Source of the DNA: DAOQTX01 sp035340715
GTDB taxonomy: Bacteria; Bacteroidota; Bacteroidia; AKYH767-A; OLB10
Direction: 5' to 3'
Length of the DNA stretch: 18,196 nucleotides
NCBI GenBank assembly: GCA_035340715.1
Contig: DAOQTX010000051.1
Span: forward strand, 1-18,196
Under the pieces are notes generated by a model. It saw nothing but the letters and a program-made list of their open reading frames with translations. It ran no database searches and was not told the origin of the DNA. Positions 7,553 through 15,352 of this stretch are shown here, one piece after another. Within the stretch, counting starts at the first letter, position 1, and every line of letters starts with the position of its first letter. A program made the translations under genes and the position numbers.

Positions 7553-9269
7553 GCGAACCCAACCATTTATTTCTGTTCTCCTTTTGTTCAGCGTTGGTAC
7601 TTTTTAACGCCACTATTTTATATTGTCTGGCGTATAATTGAGCATCGGCCATTATTTTCAATTCTACTTTACGTCCGTTCCTTATCGTTTGAATACGTAA
7701 TTCCTTATTGATCCAATTCTTAATATCCAATTTCAAAAAATCATCAGGACTTTTTCCATTAATTTTCTGAATCACATCCTCCATCATTACCCCTCCTTTA
7801 AAAGCGGGACTATTATATTCAATGGCTAAAACTCTTATTTCATCCTTATCTGTTTTGTAGTGAATACCGATTAGTGAGGTTAAATTATTATTGTTGGGCC
7901 GCCACTCAATGGCACAACCGAAATAATACAATAAGCGGCTCAACTCATCGATGTACGAAACCGGAGAAGCCACAAAAGCATCGAACCACTGTTTCATCGA
8001 CACTCCGTAATAGTTACTGCAAACCTCAATAATGTCCTTTAATTCGTATCCTTTTTTCTTTAAGCCAAATTTTCGATAAAGCTCAAGCACCACATCATCC
8101 AATGAATAACGTTGTAAACTATTTAGACGAATGTTTAAATCCAATGCCAGTGCAATCAAACTACCTTCATCGTAGATACTAGTTTTCCGATAAGGGGCAC
8201 CGGGCAAATACCCATCCAACCAGGTATCGAATGAGCTTTGCAATACAGAATAATTGAAACGCCCTGCATTACTCATATGTTTTTGCAATCGAACGCTCAA
8301 TTCGTCTAAAAAAGATTGCGTTGAGAAAAAGCCACTTCTGCATAAAAACAGATCACCATAGTAAGTGGTAAATCCTTCATAAACAAAACCAAGTTCACAA
8401 TAATTCTCGCGAGCAAAGTCGTAAGGCAACATCGCTTTGGGTCGAATATTTTTTACATTCCACACATGAAACAATTCATGTGATGCTACTCCCATCAGTT
8501 CTTTGTACAGATCGCCTTTGTGCAGCTCGGCAGCCGGACCGATAGCCAAAACTGTTGATGCACCGTGTTCTACTCCATGATAAAATTTATGGTGCGTGGC
8601 TTGAATTAAGAAGTGATATTCTTTACAAGGAATGCTCTTAAACAACATCAATTGCTGTTCGGTGAAGGCTTTAAAATGATCCAACAACTTTTTCTGGTTC
8701 AAGCGTGTTTTGCCCTGGATCCATATGTGATATTTCTTTTTAGAAACGGTGTAGGTATAATGCACTATGTTCTTGGAAGCAATAAATGGAGTATCGGCCA
8801 GGTGATCAAAGTTCCTCAAAGAAATTTCTGAACCTTTTCTTTTTTCAAAGGTACCCGCTAAATACTTGTGCTTATACCGTATGCTCAGTTTTATCGCTTC
8901 ATCTTCTCTACCTACTACATACATACAACAATGAACCGGATTCACATACATTTGCTCATCGTCCAGCCAACACGATCCGGCATCCAATCGATTGGCATAA
9001 TATTGATAACGCACCACTACCTTGCCTTTTGCCGGCACTTGTAGCTTCCACCGGTCTTTGCTTGTTTTTGAATAACTCAATGCGCTACCTGCCTGGTCGC
9101 TAACCGAAAATCCACGTATGTTTTTTGAAAAGTTACCCAGCTCATATCGCCCGGGACGCCATGATGGCAACTGAAGTTCGATACTTTGTTTTTGTGTTAC
9201 ATCAAAGCTAAGTTCTATATCAATATACTGCGAATTGGGATAATGGGCGTCAAAAGTGTATTGAATCAT
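7542..9269 (-). CDS. M61 family metallopeptidase (glycyl-aminopeptidase type) with PDZ domain
   Basis: A zinc peptidase of 575 residues. The N-terminal beta domain carries LQLPSWRPGRYELGNFSKNI (about 33-52), the substrate-recognition part typical of M61. The catalytic region has GVASHELFHVWNVKNIRP with His264, Glu265 and His268, and the third zinc ligand Glu298 in GFVYEGFTTYYGDL. A C-terminal PDZ-like domain follows (about 480-540: YNSPAFKGGVMMEDVIQKIN). There is no clear signal peptide, unlike some exported M61 enzymes, so a cytoplasmic location is likely. Family members cleave N-terminal Gly or Ala; the substrate here is unknown. The gene is divergent from lpd and converges on ridA. Confidence 0.9.
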   Translation of the reverse strand: MIQYTFDAHYPNSQYIDIELSFDVTQKQSIELQLPSWRPGRYELGNFSKNIRGFSVSDQAGSALSYSKTSKDRWKLQVPAKGKVVVRYQYYANRLDAGSCWLDDEQMYVNPVHCCMYVVGREDEAIKLSIRYKHKYLAGTFEKRKGSEISLRNFDHLADTPFIASKNIVHYTYTVSKKKYHIWIQGKTRLNQKKLLDHFKAFTEQQLMLFKSIPCKEYHFLIQATHHKFYHGVEHGASTVLAIGPAAELHKGDLYKELMGVASHELFHVWNVKNIRPKAMLPYDFARENYCELGFVYEGFTTYYGDLFLCRSGFFSTQSFLDELSVRLQKHMSNAGRFNYSVLQSSFDTWLDGYLPGAPYRKTSIYDEGSLIALALDLNIRLNSLQRYSLDDVVLELYRKFGLKKKGYELKDIIEVCSNYYGVSMKQWFDAFVASPVSYIDELSRLLYYFGCAIEWRPNNNNLTSLIGIHYKTDKDEIRVLAIEYNSPAFKGGVMMEDVIQKINGKSPDDFLKLDIKNWINKELRIQTIRNGRKVELKIMADAQLYARQYKIVALKSTNAEQKENRNKWLGSLKS

Positions 9270-9351
9270 CTTAAATAATTTTCCAAAAAATAGATCAAAG
9301 TTTTTAATTTAGAAAGTTCCAGAACACAAAAAGTCATTTGGCAAAAAGACG

Positions 9352-9359
9352 TATCTTCG
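9352..9359 (+). promoter_or_regulatory. Candidate -7 box for lpd
   Basis: TATCTTCG is one base from TAnnTTTG and lies 23 bases before the lpd ATG. The only nearby TTTG (9337-9340) is 11 bases upstream, too close for a normal -33 element, so the promoter is tentative. Confidence 0.3.
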
Positions 9360-9382
9360 CAATCTTATTATTAGAATAGACT

Positions 9383-10771
9383 ATGAATTTTGATGTAATC
9401 GTTATAGGCAGCGGACCCGGAGGTTATGTAGCCGCTATACGCGCTTCGCAATTGGGTTTAAAAACTGCTATTGTTGAAAAAGAATCTTTAGGAGGTATTT
9501 GTTTGAATTGGGGATGTATTCCAACCAAGGCATTATTAAAAAGTGCTCAGGTTTTTGATTATCTCAATCATGCCGAAGATTATGGCATCAGTGTTGAAAA
9601 AGCAAGTGCCGACTTCGGAAAAATAATAAAACGTTCGCGAGGTGTTGCCGAAGGAATGAGTAAGGGCATTCAGTTCTTGATGAAGAAAAACAAAATTGAA
9701 GTCATCATGGGACAAGCGAAAGTGAAGCCCGGAAAAAATGTTGAAGTAAAAAACAGCGATGGTAGCAGTCAAACATTGAGTGCACAACATATCATTATTG
9801 CTACCGGTGCACGTTCGCGCGAACTCCCCAACTTAAAACAAGACGGAAAACATATTATTGGCTATCGCGAAGCGATGAACTTGCCTACCCAACCCAAATC
9901 GATGGTAGTGGTTGGTTCTGGAGCGATAGGAGTTGAATTTGCTTATTTCTATCATACGCTTGGAACAAAAGTTACCATTGTTGAATTCTTACCTGAAATA
10001 GTTCCGCTCGAAGACGAAGAAGTTTCGAAAACGTTGGCGCGTTCTTTTAAGAAATCGGGAATGAGTGTAATGACTTCCTCTTCGGTTGAATCGGTTGATG
10101 TGAAGGGTGGAAAATGTTTGGTGAAGGTAAAAACAAAAAAGGGCGAAGAAGTAATTGAAGCCGATGTCGTTTTATCGGCTGTGGGTATTGCTGCCAATAT
10201 CGAAAACTTAGGTTTGGAAGAAACAGGCATCATTACCGATAAAGGAAAAATTTTAGTCAACGATTACTATCAAACCAATATACCGGGCTATTATGCCATA
10301 GGCGATGTGGTGCCGGGCCCTGCGTTAGCCCATGTGGCTTCGGCAGAGGGAATTATTTGTGTAGAAAAAATTGCCGGTCACCATCCGGAGCCGATCAACT
10401 ATGGGAATATTCCGGGATGCACGTATTGCTCACCTGAAGTTGCCTCGGTAGGTATGACAGAGAAAGCCGCACTAGAAGCCGGATATGAATTAAAGATTGG
10501 GCGCTTTCCTTTTTCTGCATCGGGTAAAGCCAGTGCAGCAGGTACGAAAGACGGTTTTATAAAAGTAATTTTTGATGCCAAATACGGAGAGTGGCTTGGA
10601 GCACATTTTATTGGTGCTAATGTAACTGAAATGATTGCCGAAGTAGTTGTAGCCCGCAAACTCGAAACAACCGGACATGAAATCATTAAAGCCATACACC
10701 CGCATCCTACCATGAGCGAAGCTATAATGGAAGCTTGTGCTGAAGCCTATGGCGAAGTGATCCATTTGTAA
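9383..10771 (+). CDS. lpdA: Dihydrolipoyl dehydrogenase
   Basis: FAD enzyme (E3) that reoxidises dihydrolipoamide of the 2-oxoacid dehydrogenase complexes and the glycine cleavage system, passing electrons to NAD. The 462 residues are standard. Visible features are FAD-binding GSGPGGYVAAIRA (9-21), the redox disulfide in GGICLNWGCIPTK (Cys40, Cys45), the NAD-binding GSGAIGVEFAYFY, YAIGDVVPGPALAHVA, and the C-terminal HPHPTMSEA with the His441/Glu446 catalytic pair. No E1 or E2 gene is adjacent, so the complex it serves cannot be read from context. The next gene, asnB, follows after eight bases, an unusual partner that suggests shared transcription but not shared function. Confidence 0.96.
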   Translation: MNFDVIVIGSGPGGYVAAIRASQLGLKTAIVEKESLGGICLNWGCIPTKALLKSAQVFDYLNHAEDYGISVEKASADFGKIIKRSRGVAEGMSKGIQFLMKKNKIEVIMGQAKVKPGKNVEVKNSDGSSQTLSAQHIIIATGARSRELPNLKQDGKHIIGYREAMNLPTQPKSMVVVGSGAIGVEFAYFYHTLGTKVTIVEFLPEIVPLEDEEVSKTLARSFKKSGMSVMTSSSVESVDVKGGKCLVKVKTKKGEEVIEADVVLSAVGIAANIENLGLEETGIITDKGKILVNDYYQTNIPGYYAIGDVVPGPALAHVASAEGIICVEKIAGHHPEPINYGNIPGCTYCSPEVASVGMTEKAALEAGYELKIGRFPFSASGKASAAGTKDGFIKVIFDAKYGEWLGAHFIGANVTEMIAEVVVARKLETTGHEIIKAIHPHPTMSEAIMEACAEAYGEVIHL

Positions 10772-10779
10772 AAAAACAT

Positions 10780-12681
10780 ATGTGTGGAATTGCCGGACAG
10801 ATCAGCTTTGCACCCATTGAAAAAAATGAGCGCTTAGAAAAATCTGTTTTCAAATGTATGGCACAACGAGGCCCCGATCATGAAGGGCTATTCCATGAAA
10901 ACCAGGTACAACTTTTTCACAGCCGACTGTCGGTAATCGATACCAGCACAGGAGCAAACCAACCCATGATCGATGACTCAGGTCGTTATGTGATTATATA
11001 TAATGGCGAGTTTTTTAATTATCGGGAAGAAAAAAAGCGATTGTCGGCACTTGGCATTTCATTCCATACCGAAAGCGATACCGAAGTCATTCTACACTTA
11101 TACAAACTCGAAGGACATGATTGCCTGAAACGCATGAATGGATTTTTTGCTTTGTGTATTTACGATAAAGAAGAGAAAAGCATCTTCCTTGCACGCGACC
11201 GATTTGGAGTAAAACCGCTGCTGATACAATACCAAAAGCATAAGCTCATTTTTGCCTCCGAAATGAAAACGATGATTGCTTTAGGTGCCGACCGAACAAT
11301 TGATCCAATTGCGTTGCAACAGTATTTCACGCTTAATTATATACCACAACCCTACTCTATTTTTCAATCGGTGCGTAAACTGAAGACCGGACATTGGGAA
11401 AAATATCGACTGAGCGAAAACAATATTGAATGTGTAGCCACTGATGCTTTTTATCATTTGACTTTGCAAAAAAACTATACACAAGCTCCCGATTATGAAA
11501 CGGCCAGTAAGACTCTTTATCAATTGCTCGATGCTGCTGTTGAAAGACGTTTGGTGAGCGATGTTCCTTTATGTACTTTTCTGAGTGGTGGTATTGATTC
11601 GTCTATTGTTTCTGCACTAGCAGCAAAAAAAGTTTCAACACTTAATACGTTTAGCATAGGCTATGCCGATGAACCGCATTTTGATGAAACACATTATGCC
11701 GAATTGGTAGCCGATAAAATCAAAAGCAATCATCATGTTTTTAAATTGCGCAGCGATGATCTTTTGCAACATCTCGATGAAATACTCAATTACCTCGATG
11801 AACCTTTTGCGGATTCATCTGCTCTACCGGTTTATCTATTGTCGAAAAATGTGCGCAAACATGCAACGGTAGCTTTGTCGGGCGATGGAGCCGATGAAGT
11901 TTTTGCAGGATATAACAAGCACCGAGCAGAATTTTTATTGCGACAGAACAAATGGTGGATGAAAAGCATTCCAATGTTGTCTGCTCTGCTTTCTCCTTTC
12001 AAAGGTTCGCGCAATGGGCCTATGGGCAACAAACTAAGACAGCTCAAACGCTTTGCAAAAGGGCAATCGTTGTCGGCACCCGAACGCTATTGGCAGTGGG
12101 CAACTATTGCCAGCGAACAGCAGAGCGCGGCTTTAATCAAAAGTCATTCCTTGAATGAAGAATTCAATAAGCGAAAATCTGCATTGCTTCAATCGATCCA
12201 ACCTTCTTCAAATGATTTTAACGAAATATTGCATAGCGATGTACGTCTGGTATTACTTAGCGATATGCTTTATAAAGTAGACAGCATGAGCATGGCCAAT
12301 AGTCTTGAAATACGAAGTCCTTTTTTAGATTATGAGTTGATTGATTTTGCTTTTTCACTTCCGTCACATTATAAAATAGACGATCATCACCAGAAAAAAA
12401 TATTGAAAGACAGTTTCAAACATTTGTTACCAAGTGAACTTTATACCCGACCAAAAAAGGGATTTGAAGTACCTTTGCTGAACTGGTTTAGAACCGAACT
12501 CAATGCGCGTATAAAAAACGAGTGGCTGCACCCCGACCGAATTAAGGAGCAAGGAATTTTTTCAAACGATATTTGCCAACAACTGGTGCAACAAGTTCAT
12601 TCGGCTCAACCCGGTGATGCTGCTGCGCAATTGTGGGCTATGATTGTGTTTCAACATTGGCACTCTAAATATATGTCTTAA
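10780..12681 (+). CDS. asnB: Asparagine synthase (glutamine-hydrolysing)
   Basis: Converts aspartate, glutamine and ATP to asparagine, glutamate and AMP. The 633 residues match the longer AsnB class (as in Bacillus) rather than the 554-residue E. coli enzyme. The class II amidotransferase domain (about 1-220) begins MCGIAG, exposing Cys2 as the catalytic nucleophile after Met removal, with AQRGPDHEG and YNGEFFNYRE. The synthase domain has the ATP pyrophosphatase loop SGGIDSS (269-275), LSGDGADEVFAGYNKH and IRSPFLDYELIDFA. The next gene is a glycosyltransferase, so a role as an amidotransferase acting on a sugar acid in a surface polysaccharide pathway is an alternative to free asparagine synthesis. 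The residues seen fit both. Confidence 0.9.
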   Translation: MCGIAGQISFAPIEKNERLEKSVFKCMAQRGPDHEGLFHENQVQLFHSRLSVIDTSTGANQPMIDDSGRYVIIYNGEFFNYREEKKRLSALGISFHTESDTEVILHLYKLEGHDCLKRMNGFFALCIYDKEEKSIFLARDRFGVKPLLIQYQKHKLIFASEMKTMIALGADRTIDPIALQQYFTLNYIPQPYSIFQSVRKLKTGHWEKYRLSENNIECVATDAFYHLTLQKNYTQAPDYETASKTLYQLLDAAVERRLVSDVPLCTFLSGGIDSSIVSALAAKKVSTLNTFSIGYADEPHFDETHYAELVADKIKSNHHVFKLRSDDLLQHLDEILNYLDEPFADSSALPVYLLSKNVRKHATVALSGDGADEVFAGYNKHRAEFLLRQNKWWMKSIPMLSALLSPFKGSRNGPMGNKLRQLKRFAKGQSLSAPERYWQWATIASEQQSAALIKSHSLNEEFNKRKSALLQSIQPSSNDFNEILHSDVRLVLLSDMLYKVDSMSMANSLEIRSPFLDYELIDFAFSLPSHYKIDDHHQKKILKDSFKHLLPSELYTRPKKGFEVPLLNWFRTELNARIKNEWLHPDRIKEQGIFSNDICQQLVQQVHSAQPGDAAAQLWAMIVFQHWHSKYMS

Positions 12682-12696
12682 CTTGCTGCTCCATTT

Positions 12697-13887
12697 ATGC
12701 CAAAAGTTCTACGCATCATCAATCGTTTAAACTTAGGAGGGCCTACTTACAATGCTGCCTACCTCAGTAAATATCTTGCACCTGAGTTTGAAACCTTGCT
12801 ACTGAGTGGAATGAAATCGGATGCAGAAGAAAGTTCAGAATTTATTGTGGAGCAATTGGGCATTCGTGCACAATACATCAGCGACATGCACCGCTCCATC
12901 AATTTGAGTAAGGACCTCAAAGCGTATCGCGAAATAAAAAAAACCATTCAACATTTTAAACCCGACATTGTGCATACGCATGCCTCTAAGGCAGGAACAC
13001 TTGGACGCATGGCTGCGTTTGCATGCAAGGTACCGGTGGTGGTGCATACGTTTCACGGACATGTGTTTCACTCTTACTTTTCAAAAAGCAAAACCAAATT
13101 TTTTATTGCACTCGAACAATATCTGGCGCGTAAGAGTAATGCCATCATAACTCTAAGTCCCGTTCAACAAAATGAGATTGTTCATCAGTTTAAAATTTGT
13201 GAAGCTGAAAAAGCCATTATCATTCCCTTGGGTTTTGAACTGCAGCGATTTTCAGAAAACATGGATGAGAAAAGAGATGCTTTCAGAAAAAAATTTGGCA
13301 TTGCCGAACATGAATTAGCCATTGGTATTATTGGCCGCCTTACTGCCATTAAAAATCATCCAATGTTTTTGCGCAGTATGGCGCAATTGAAAAGTAGTTT
13401 TGGAAAAAAAGTAAAAGGAGTAATTGTAGGCAATGGCGAAGATTACCATAACTTGTTGCACCTGGCACAATCGCTTGGGTTGGACTGTGGCACAGCGGAG
13501 AATAATTTTACGGGTGATATTGTATTTACTTCGTGGATAAAGAACATTGATGAAGCTATAGCGGGATTGGATATTGTAGCGATGACTTCGTTTAATGAAG
13601 GAACCCCGGTGAGTTTGATTGAAGCACAAGCCGGACAAAAGCCAATTGTATCAACACGTGTGGGTGGTATTGAAGATATTGTTATTGAAAATGAAAGTGC
13701 ATTTTTATGCGAAAGTGAAAATGTAGAAATGTTTTGCGAACATTTATCTGCATTCATTAATAGCCCCGAACGAAGAAAAGCAATGGGACAAGCGGGTCAT
13801 CAGATGGTGATGCAAAAGTTTTCGCGGCAGCGTTTGGTGAGCGATATGCAAGAGCTTTACCGCAGGTTGTTACAAAGCAAGCAATAG
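12697..13887 (+). CDS. Glycosyltransferase family 4 (GT-B fold)
   Basis: A cytoplasmic retaining glycosyltransferase of 396 residues that would transfer a sugar from a nucleotide donor during surface polysaccharide or glycolipid synthesis. The N-terminal Rossmann domain begins MPKVLRIINRLNLGGPTYNA with the acceptor-side GGP loop, then FKPDIVHTHASKAGTLGRMAA and VVHTFHGHVFHSYFS. The C-terminal donor-binding domain has GIIGRLTAIKNH, VIVGNGED, and EGTPVSLIEAQ with the E-x7-E pair Glu301 and Glu309 typical of GT4, then STRVGGIEDIV. Donor and acceptor cannot be predicted. The gene follows asnB after 15 bases and is the last gene before the 553-base non-coding junction. Confidence 0.9.
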   Translation: MPKVLRIINRLNLGGPTYNAAYLSKYLAPEFETLLLSGMKSDAEESSEFIVEQLGIRAQYISDMHRSINLSKDLKAYREIKKTIQHFKPDIVHTHASKAGTLGRMAAFACKVPVVVHTFHGHVFHSYFSKSKTKFFIALEQYLARKSNAIITLSPVQQNEIVHQFKICEAEKAIIIPLGFELQRFSENMDEKRDAFRKKFGIAEHELAIGIIGRLTAIKNHPMFLRSMAQLKSSFGKKVKGVIVGNGEDYHNLLHLAQSLGLDCGTAENNFTGDIVFTSWIKNIDEAIAGLDIVAMTSFNEGTPVSLIEAQAGQKPIVSTRVGGIEDIVIENESAFLCESENVEMFCEHLSAFINSPERRKAMGQAGHQMVMQKFSRQRLVSDMQELYRRLLQSKQ

Positions 13888-13913
13888 CCAATAGCGTTTG
13901 AGCAGATGACAAA

Positions 13914-13986
13914 TTGTATGGATTATGGGATGACCTTTATGAATTATGGCGTGTTCCACCTTTTATTCATCCAATACATCCAACAA
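13914..13986. repeat. Imperfect inverted repeat, 20-base arms, 33-base spacer
   Basis: The left arm at 13914-13933 and the right arm at 13967-13986 pair at 18 positions with one mismatch and two single-base gaps. The right arm reads TCATCCAATACATCCAACAA. It starts 27 bases after the glycosyltransferase stop codon. There is no T-run directly after it, so it is not a classic intrinsic terminator; it may be a transcript-end stem or a relic of a small mobile element. Confidence 0.45.
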
Positions 13987-14066
13987 ATTCTAGCACTAAT
14001 GCCCCCTCTTTAAAAGAGTAAATTGCCACTTTTTTGGTTTATATTTGGGATAGGTAAAGAGAGATG

Positions 14067-14213
14067 GATTTGGGGTAAATAGAGAAATTATTGGATGATA
14101 AAAGACTAAAGACAACTCAGATATATACACATGTAAGTAAGGAACAGATTGGAAAAATACAAGGCCCATTTGAGTTACAAAATTTGAGTTATACGTATAG
14201 AGTGGATATGTAA
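14067..14213 (+). pseudogene. 3' remnant of a tyrosine recombinase (integrase) gene
   Basis: In one frame this stretch reads DLG*IEKLLDDKRLKTTQ, then IYTHVSKEQIGKIQGPFE and a divergent tail ending at the TAA at 14211-14213. It aligns with the conserved C-terminal end of XerD/phage-type recombinases of this phylum, DLRYIQ-LLGHKSSKTT followed by EIYTHVS. Tyr127-equivalent helix residues are replaced by an in-frame stop at 14076-14078, and the Gly-His of LLGH is Asp-Asp, so the last catalytic histidine is lost. The nucleophile tyrosine of IYTHVS is still encoded. No earlier part of the gene (Arg box, first catalytic helices) can be found upstream. It marks a former integration event next to the AT-rich operon. 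Confidence 0.65.
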
Positions 14214-14229
14214 CATATGTTACATATCC
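14204..14229. repeat. Perfect 26-bp palindrome at the end of the recombinase remnant
   Basis: The half-site GGATATGTAACAT (14204-14216) is followed immediately by its exact reverse complement to 14229. It overlaps the stop codon of the recombinase remnant and is followed after three bases by a second inverted repeat, TGTTG-G-CAACA (14233-14243). A structured site directly behind an integrase gene suggests a recombination site, though a terminator or regulator site is possible. Confidence 0.6.
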
Positions 14230-14362
14230 GCATGTTGGCAACAAGTGTAAAGACAGCCGACTAGACAGATACAATAGTGAAAATTAAAAACGAAAGAAAG
14301 AATTTAGCTTTATGACAGGACAGTGCAATCTTTCCAACGCTCTTGAAAAACAGGTTAATAAA

Positions 14363-14376
14363 TAAAGACGTCTTTA
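14363..14376. promoter_or_regulatory. 14-bp perfect palindrome upstream of the DUF4007 operon, candidate operator
   Basis: TAAAGACGTCTTTA reads the same on both strands. It ends 25 bases before the candidate -7 box at 14402 and 64 bases before the DUF4007 start codon, a position fitting an operator or activator site for the two-gene operon. No regulator gene is in the window. Confidence 0.35.
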
Positions 14377-14401
14377 ACTCGAAAAAAGGGCAATAATTTG
14401 G

Positions 14402-14409
14402 TTACTTTG
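14402..14409 (+). promoter_or_regulatory. Candidate -7 box for the DUF4007-ATPase operon
   Basis: TTACTTTG matches TAnnTTTG at seven of eight positions. No TTTG is found at the normal -33 distance. Predicted transcription start is near 14416, leaving a leader of about 25 bases that contains the purine-rich AAGGAAAG directly before the ATG at 14441. Confidence 0.3.
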
Positions 14410-14440
14410 TAGCTTATAAAATGGATTTTCATAAGGAAAG

Positions 14441-15352
14441 ATGATATTAGAAAATACTGAAATAACAAAATATACTTTCTCTGGACACGACTCTTTTCAA
14501 TGCCGTCAACTATGGCTTAAAAAGGGGTATGACTATGTACAAGAAGGGAAGAATTTTAATGACGAAGATGCGGTTGTAAACCTTGGTGTTGGGAAGAATA
14601 TGGTTTCATCTATTCGTTTTTGGTTGAAAGCTTTTAATGTTATTGATATCAAAGACATTCCAACTGAATTTGGCAAACGATTATTTGATGACGATAATGG
14701 CTATGACCCTTTTTTGGAAGATGAAGCAAGTCTTTGGCTTTTGCATTATCAATTAGTGAAAAATGGTTTTGCTTCTATATACTCCATCATTTTTAACGAA
14801 TTTAGAAAAGAGAAACTCTTCTTTAACAAAGAAACCTTTGTGAACTATGTGAAGAGAATTGGCGAGAGCAATCCCGATTTGAATTTCAATGAAAACACAG
14901 TTGCTAAAGACTTTATTGTATTTACTAATCTTTATAAAAGTATCCCTGAAAGTAATGATGTTGAGGATAGCTTTTCTGGAATTTTATCAGAATTAGGTTT
15001 GCTAACTCTCATATACAAATCTTTTAAAGACGAAAACGGAAAAACAAAAAAGAAAGAAGAGTATTTTATTGAAACCTCAGAAAGAGATAATCTTACTGAA
15101 TCAATCATTTTATATACAATCCTTGACAATACAAACTACGGAAACTCCATAAGCTTGAATTCTTTAGAATTCGATTGGAATAGTCCAGGTTCAATATTCG
15201 CCTTAAATCGTTCGGGTTTGATGAATAAAATCTCTGATATAGTTGATAATTTCAAAGATATCACTTTTACTGACCAAGCAGGAATCAAGGAATTGCAATT
15301 CAAAAACAAAGCAGACGCTTACACAATTTTAGATATATACTATGGCAAATAA
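14441..15352 (+). CDS. DUF4007 family protein (defence-associated)
   Basis: A 303-residue protein whose N-terminus carries the DUF4007 signature: YTFSGHDSFQCRQLWLKKGY (11-30), then VVNLGVGKNMVSSIRFWLKA (46-65) and a segment with PFLEDEASLWLLHYQLV. No enzyme motif, signal peptide or membrane segment is visible. The two N-terminal signatures look like nucleic-acid-binding helices, but this is a guess. From memory, DUF4007 genes occur in phage-defence and DNA-phosphorothioation-type loci, next to PAPS-reductase-like genes and large ATPases; its role there is undefined. Unusually for this window, a purine-rich ribosome binding site (AAGGAAAG) precedes the start. The stop overlaps the next gene by 11 bases, so the two products are probably made together. 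Base composition is lower in GC than the upstream genes. Confidence 0.82.
   Translation: MILENTEITKYTFSGHDSFQCRQLWLKKGYDYVQEGKNFNDEDAVVNLGVGKNMVSSIRFWLKAFNVIDIKDIPTEFGKRLFDDDNGYDPFLEDEASLWLLHYQLVKNGFASIYSIIFNEFRKEKLFFNKETFVNYVKRIGESNPDLNFNENTVAKDFIVFTNLYKSIPESNDVEDSFSGILSELGLLTLIYKSFKDENGKTKKKEEYFIETSERDNLTESIILYTILDNTNYGNSISLNSLEFDWNSPGSIFALNRSGLMNKISDIVDNFKDITFTDQAGIKELQFKNKADAYTILDIYYGK

Larger units (their letters stand above)
13888..14440. other. Non-coding junction between chromosomal genes and the AT-rich defence-like operon
   Basis: No intact gene is seen on either strand. A 92-codon minus-strand frame at 13996-14274 has no recognisable motif and runs antisense to the recombinase remnant, so it is dismissed. 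Contents in order: an imperfect inverted repeat (13914-13986), a short CTCTT/AAGAG hairpin (14006-14018) followed 15 bases later by a run of six T, a decayed recombinase 3' end (14067-14213), a 26-bp palindrome (14204-14229), an 11-bp inverted repeat TGTTGGCAACA (14233-14243), a 14-bp palindrome (14363-14376) and a weak promoter before the DUF4007 gene. Confidence 0.6.

Noticed and set aside
9281..9330. Minus-strand promoter for the M61 peptidase (AAACTTTG with a TTTG 23 bases upstream)
   Set aside because: The -7 box mismatches the key first base and the spacing is long; too weak to list as a feature.
10399..10765. Minus-strand open frames inside lpd and other genes
   Set aside because: They are codon-usage shadows of clearly identified genes on the plus strand and contain no independent motif.
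13918..14013. 31-codon plus-strand frame starting MDYGMTFMNYGVF
   Set aside because: It arises from the repeat arms and spacer, has no start signal and resembles no known protein; best read as chance.
14006..14040. CTCTT/AAGAG hairpin followed by TTTTTT as an intrinsic terminator for the glycosyltransferase gene
   Set aside because: The stem is only five AT-rich pairs and the T-run is 15 bases away, so termination here is not supported.
13996..14274. 92-codon minus-strand reading frame in the junction
   Set aside because: No motif, domain or ribosome binding site is visible, and it is antisense to the recognisable recombinase remnant.
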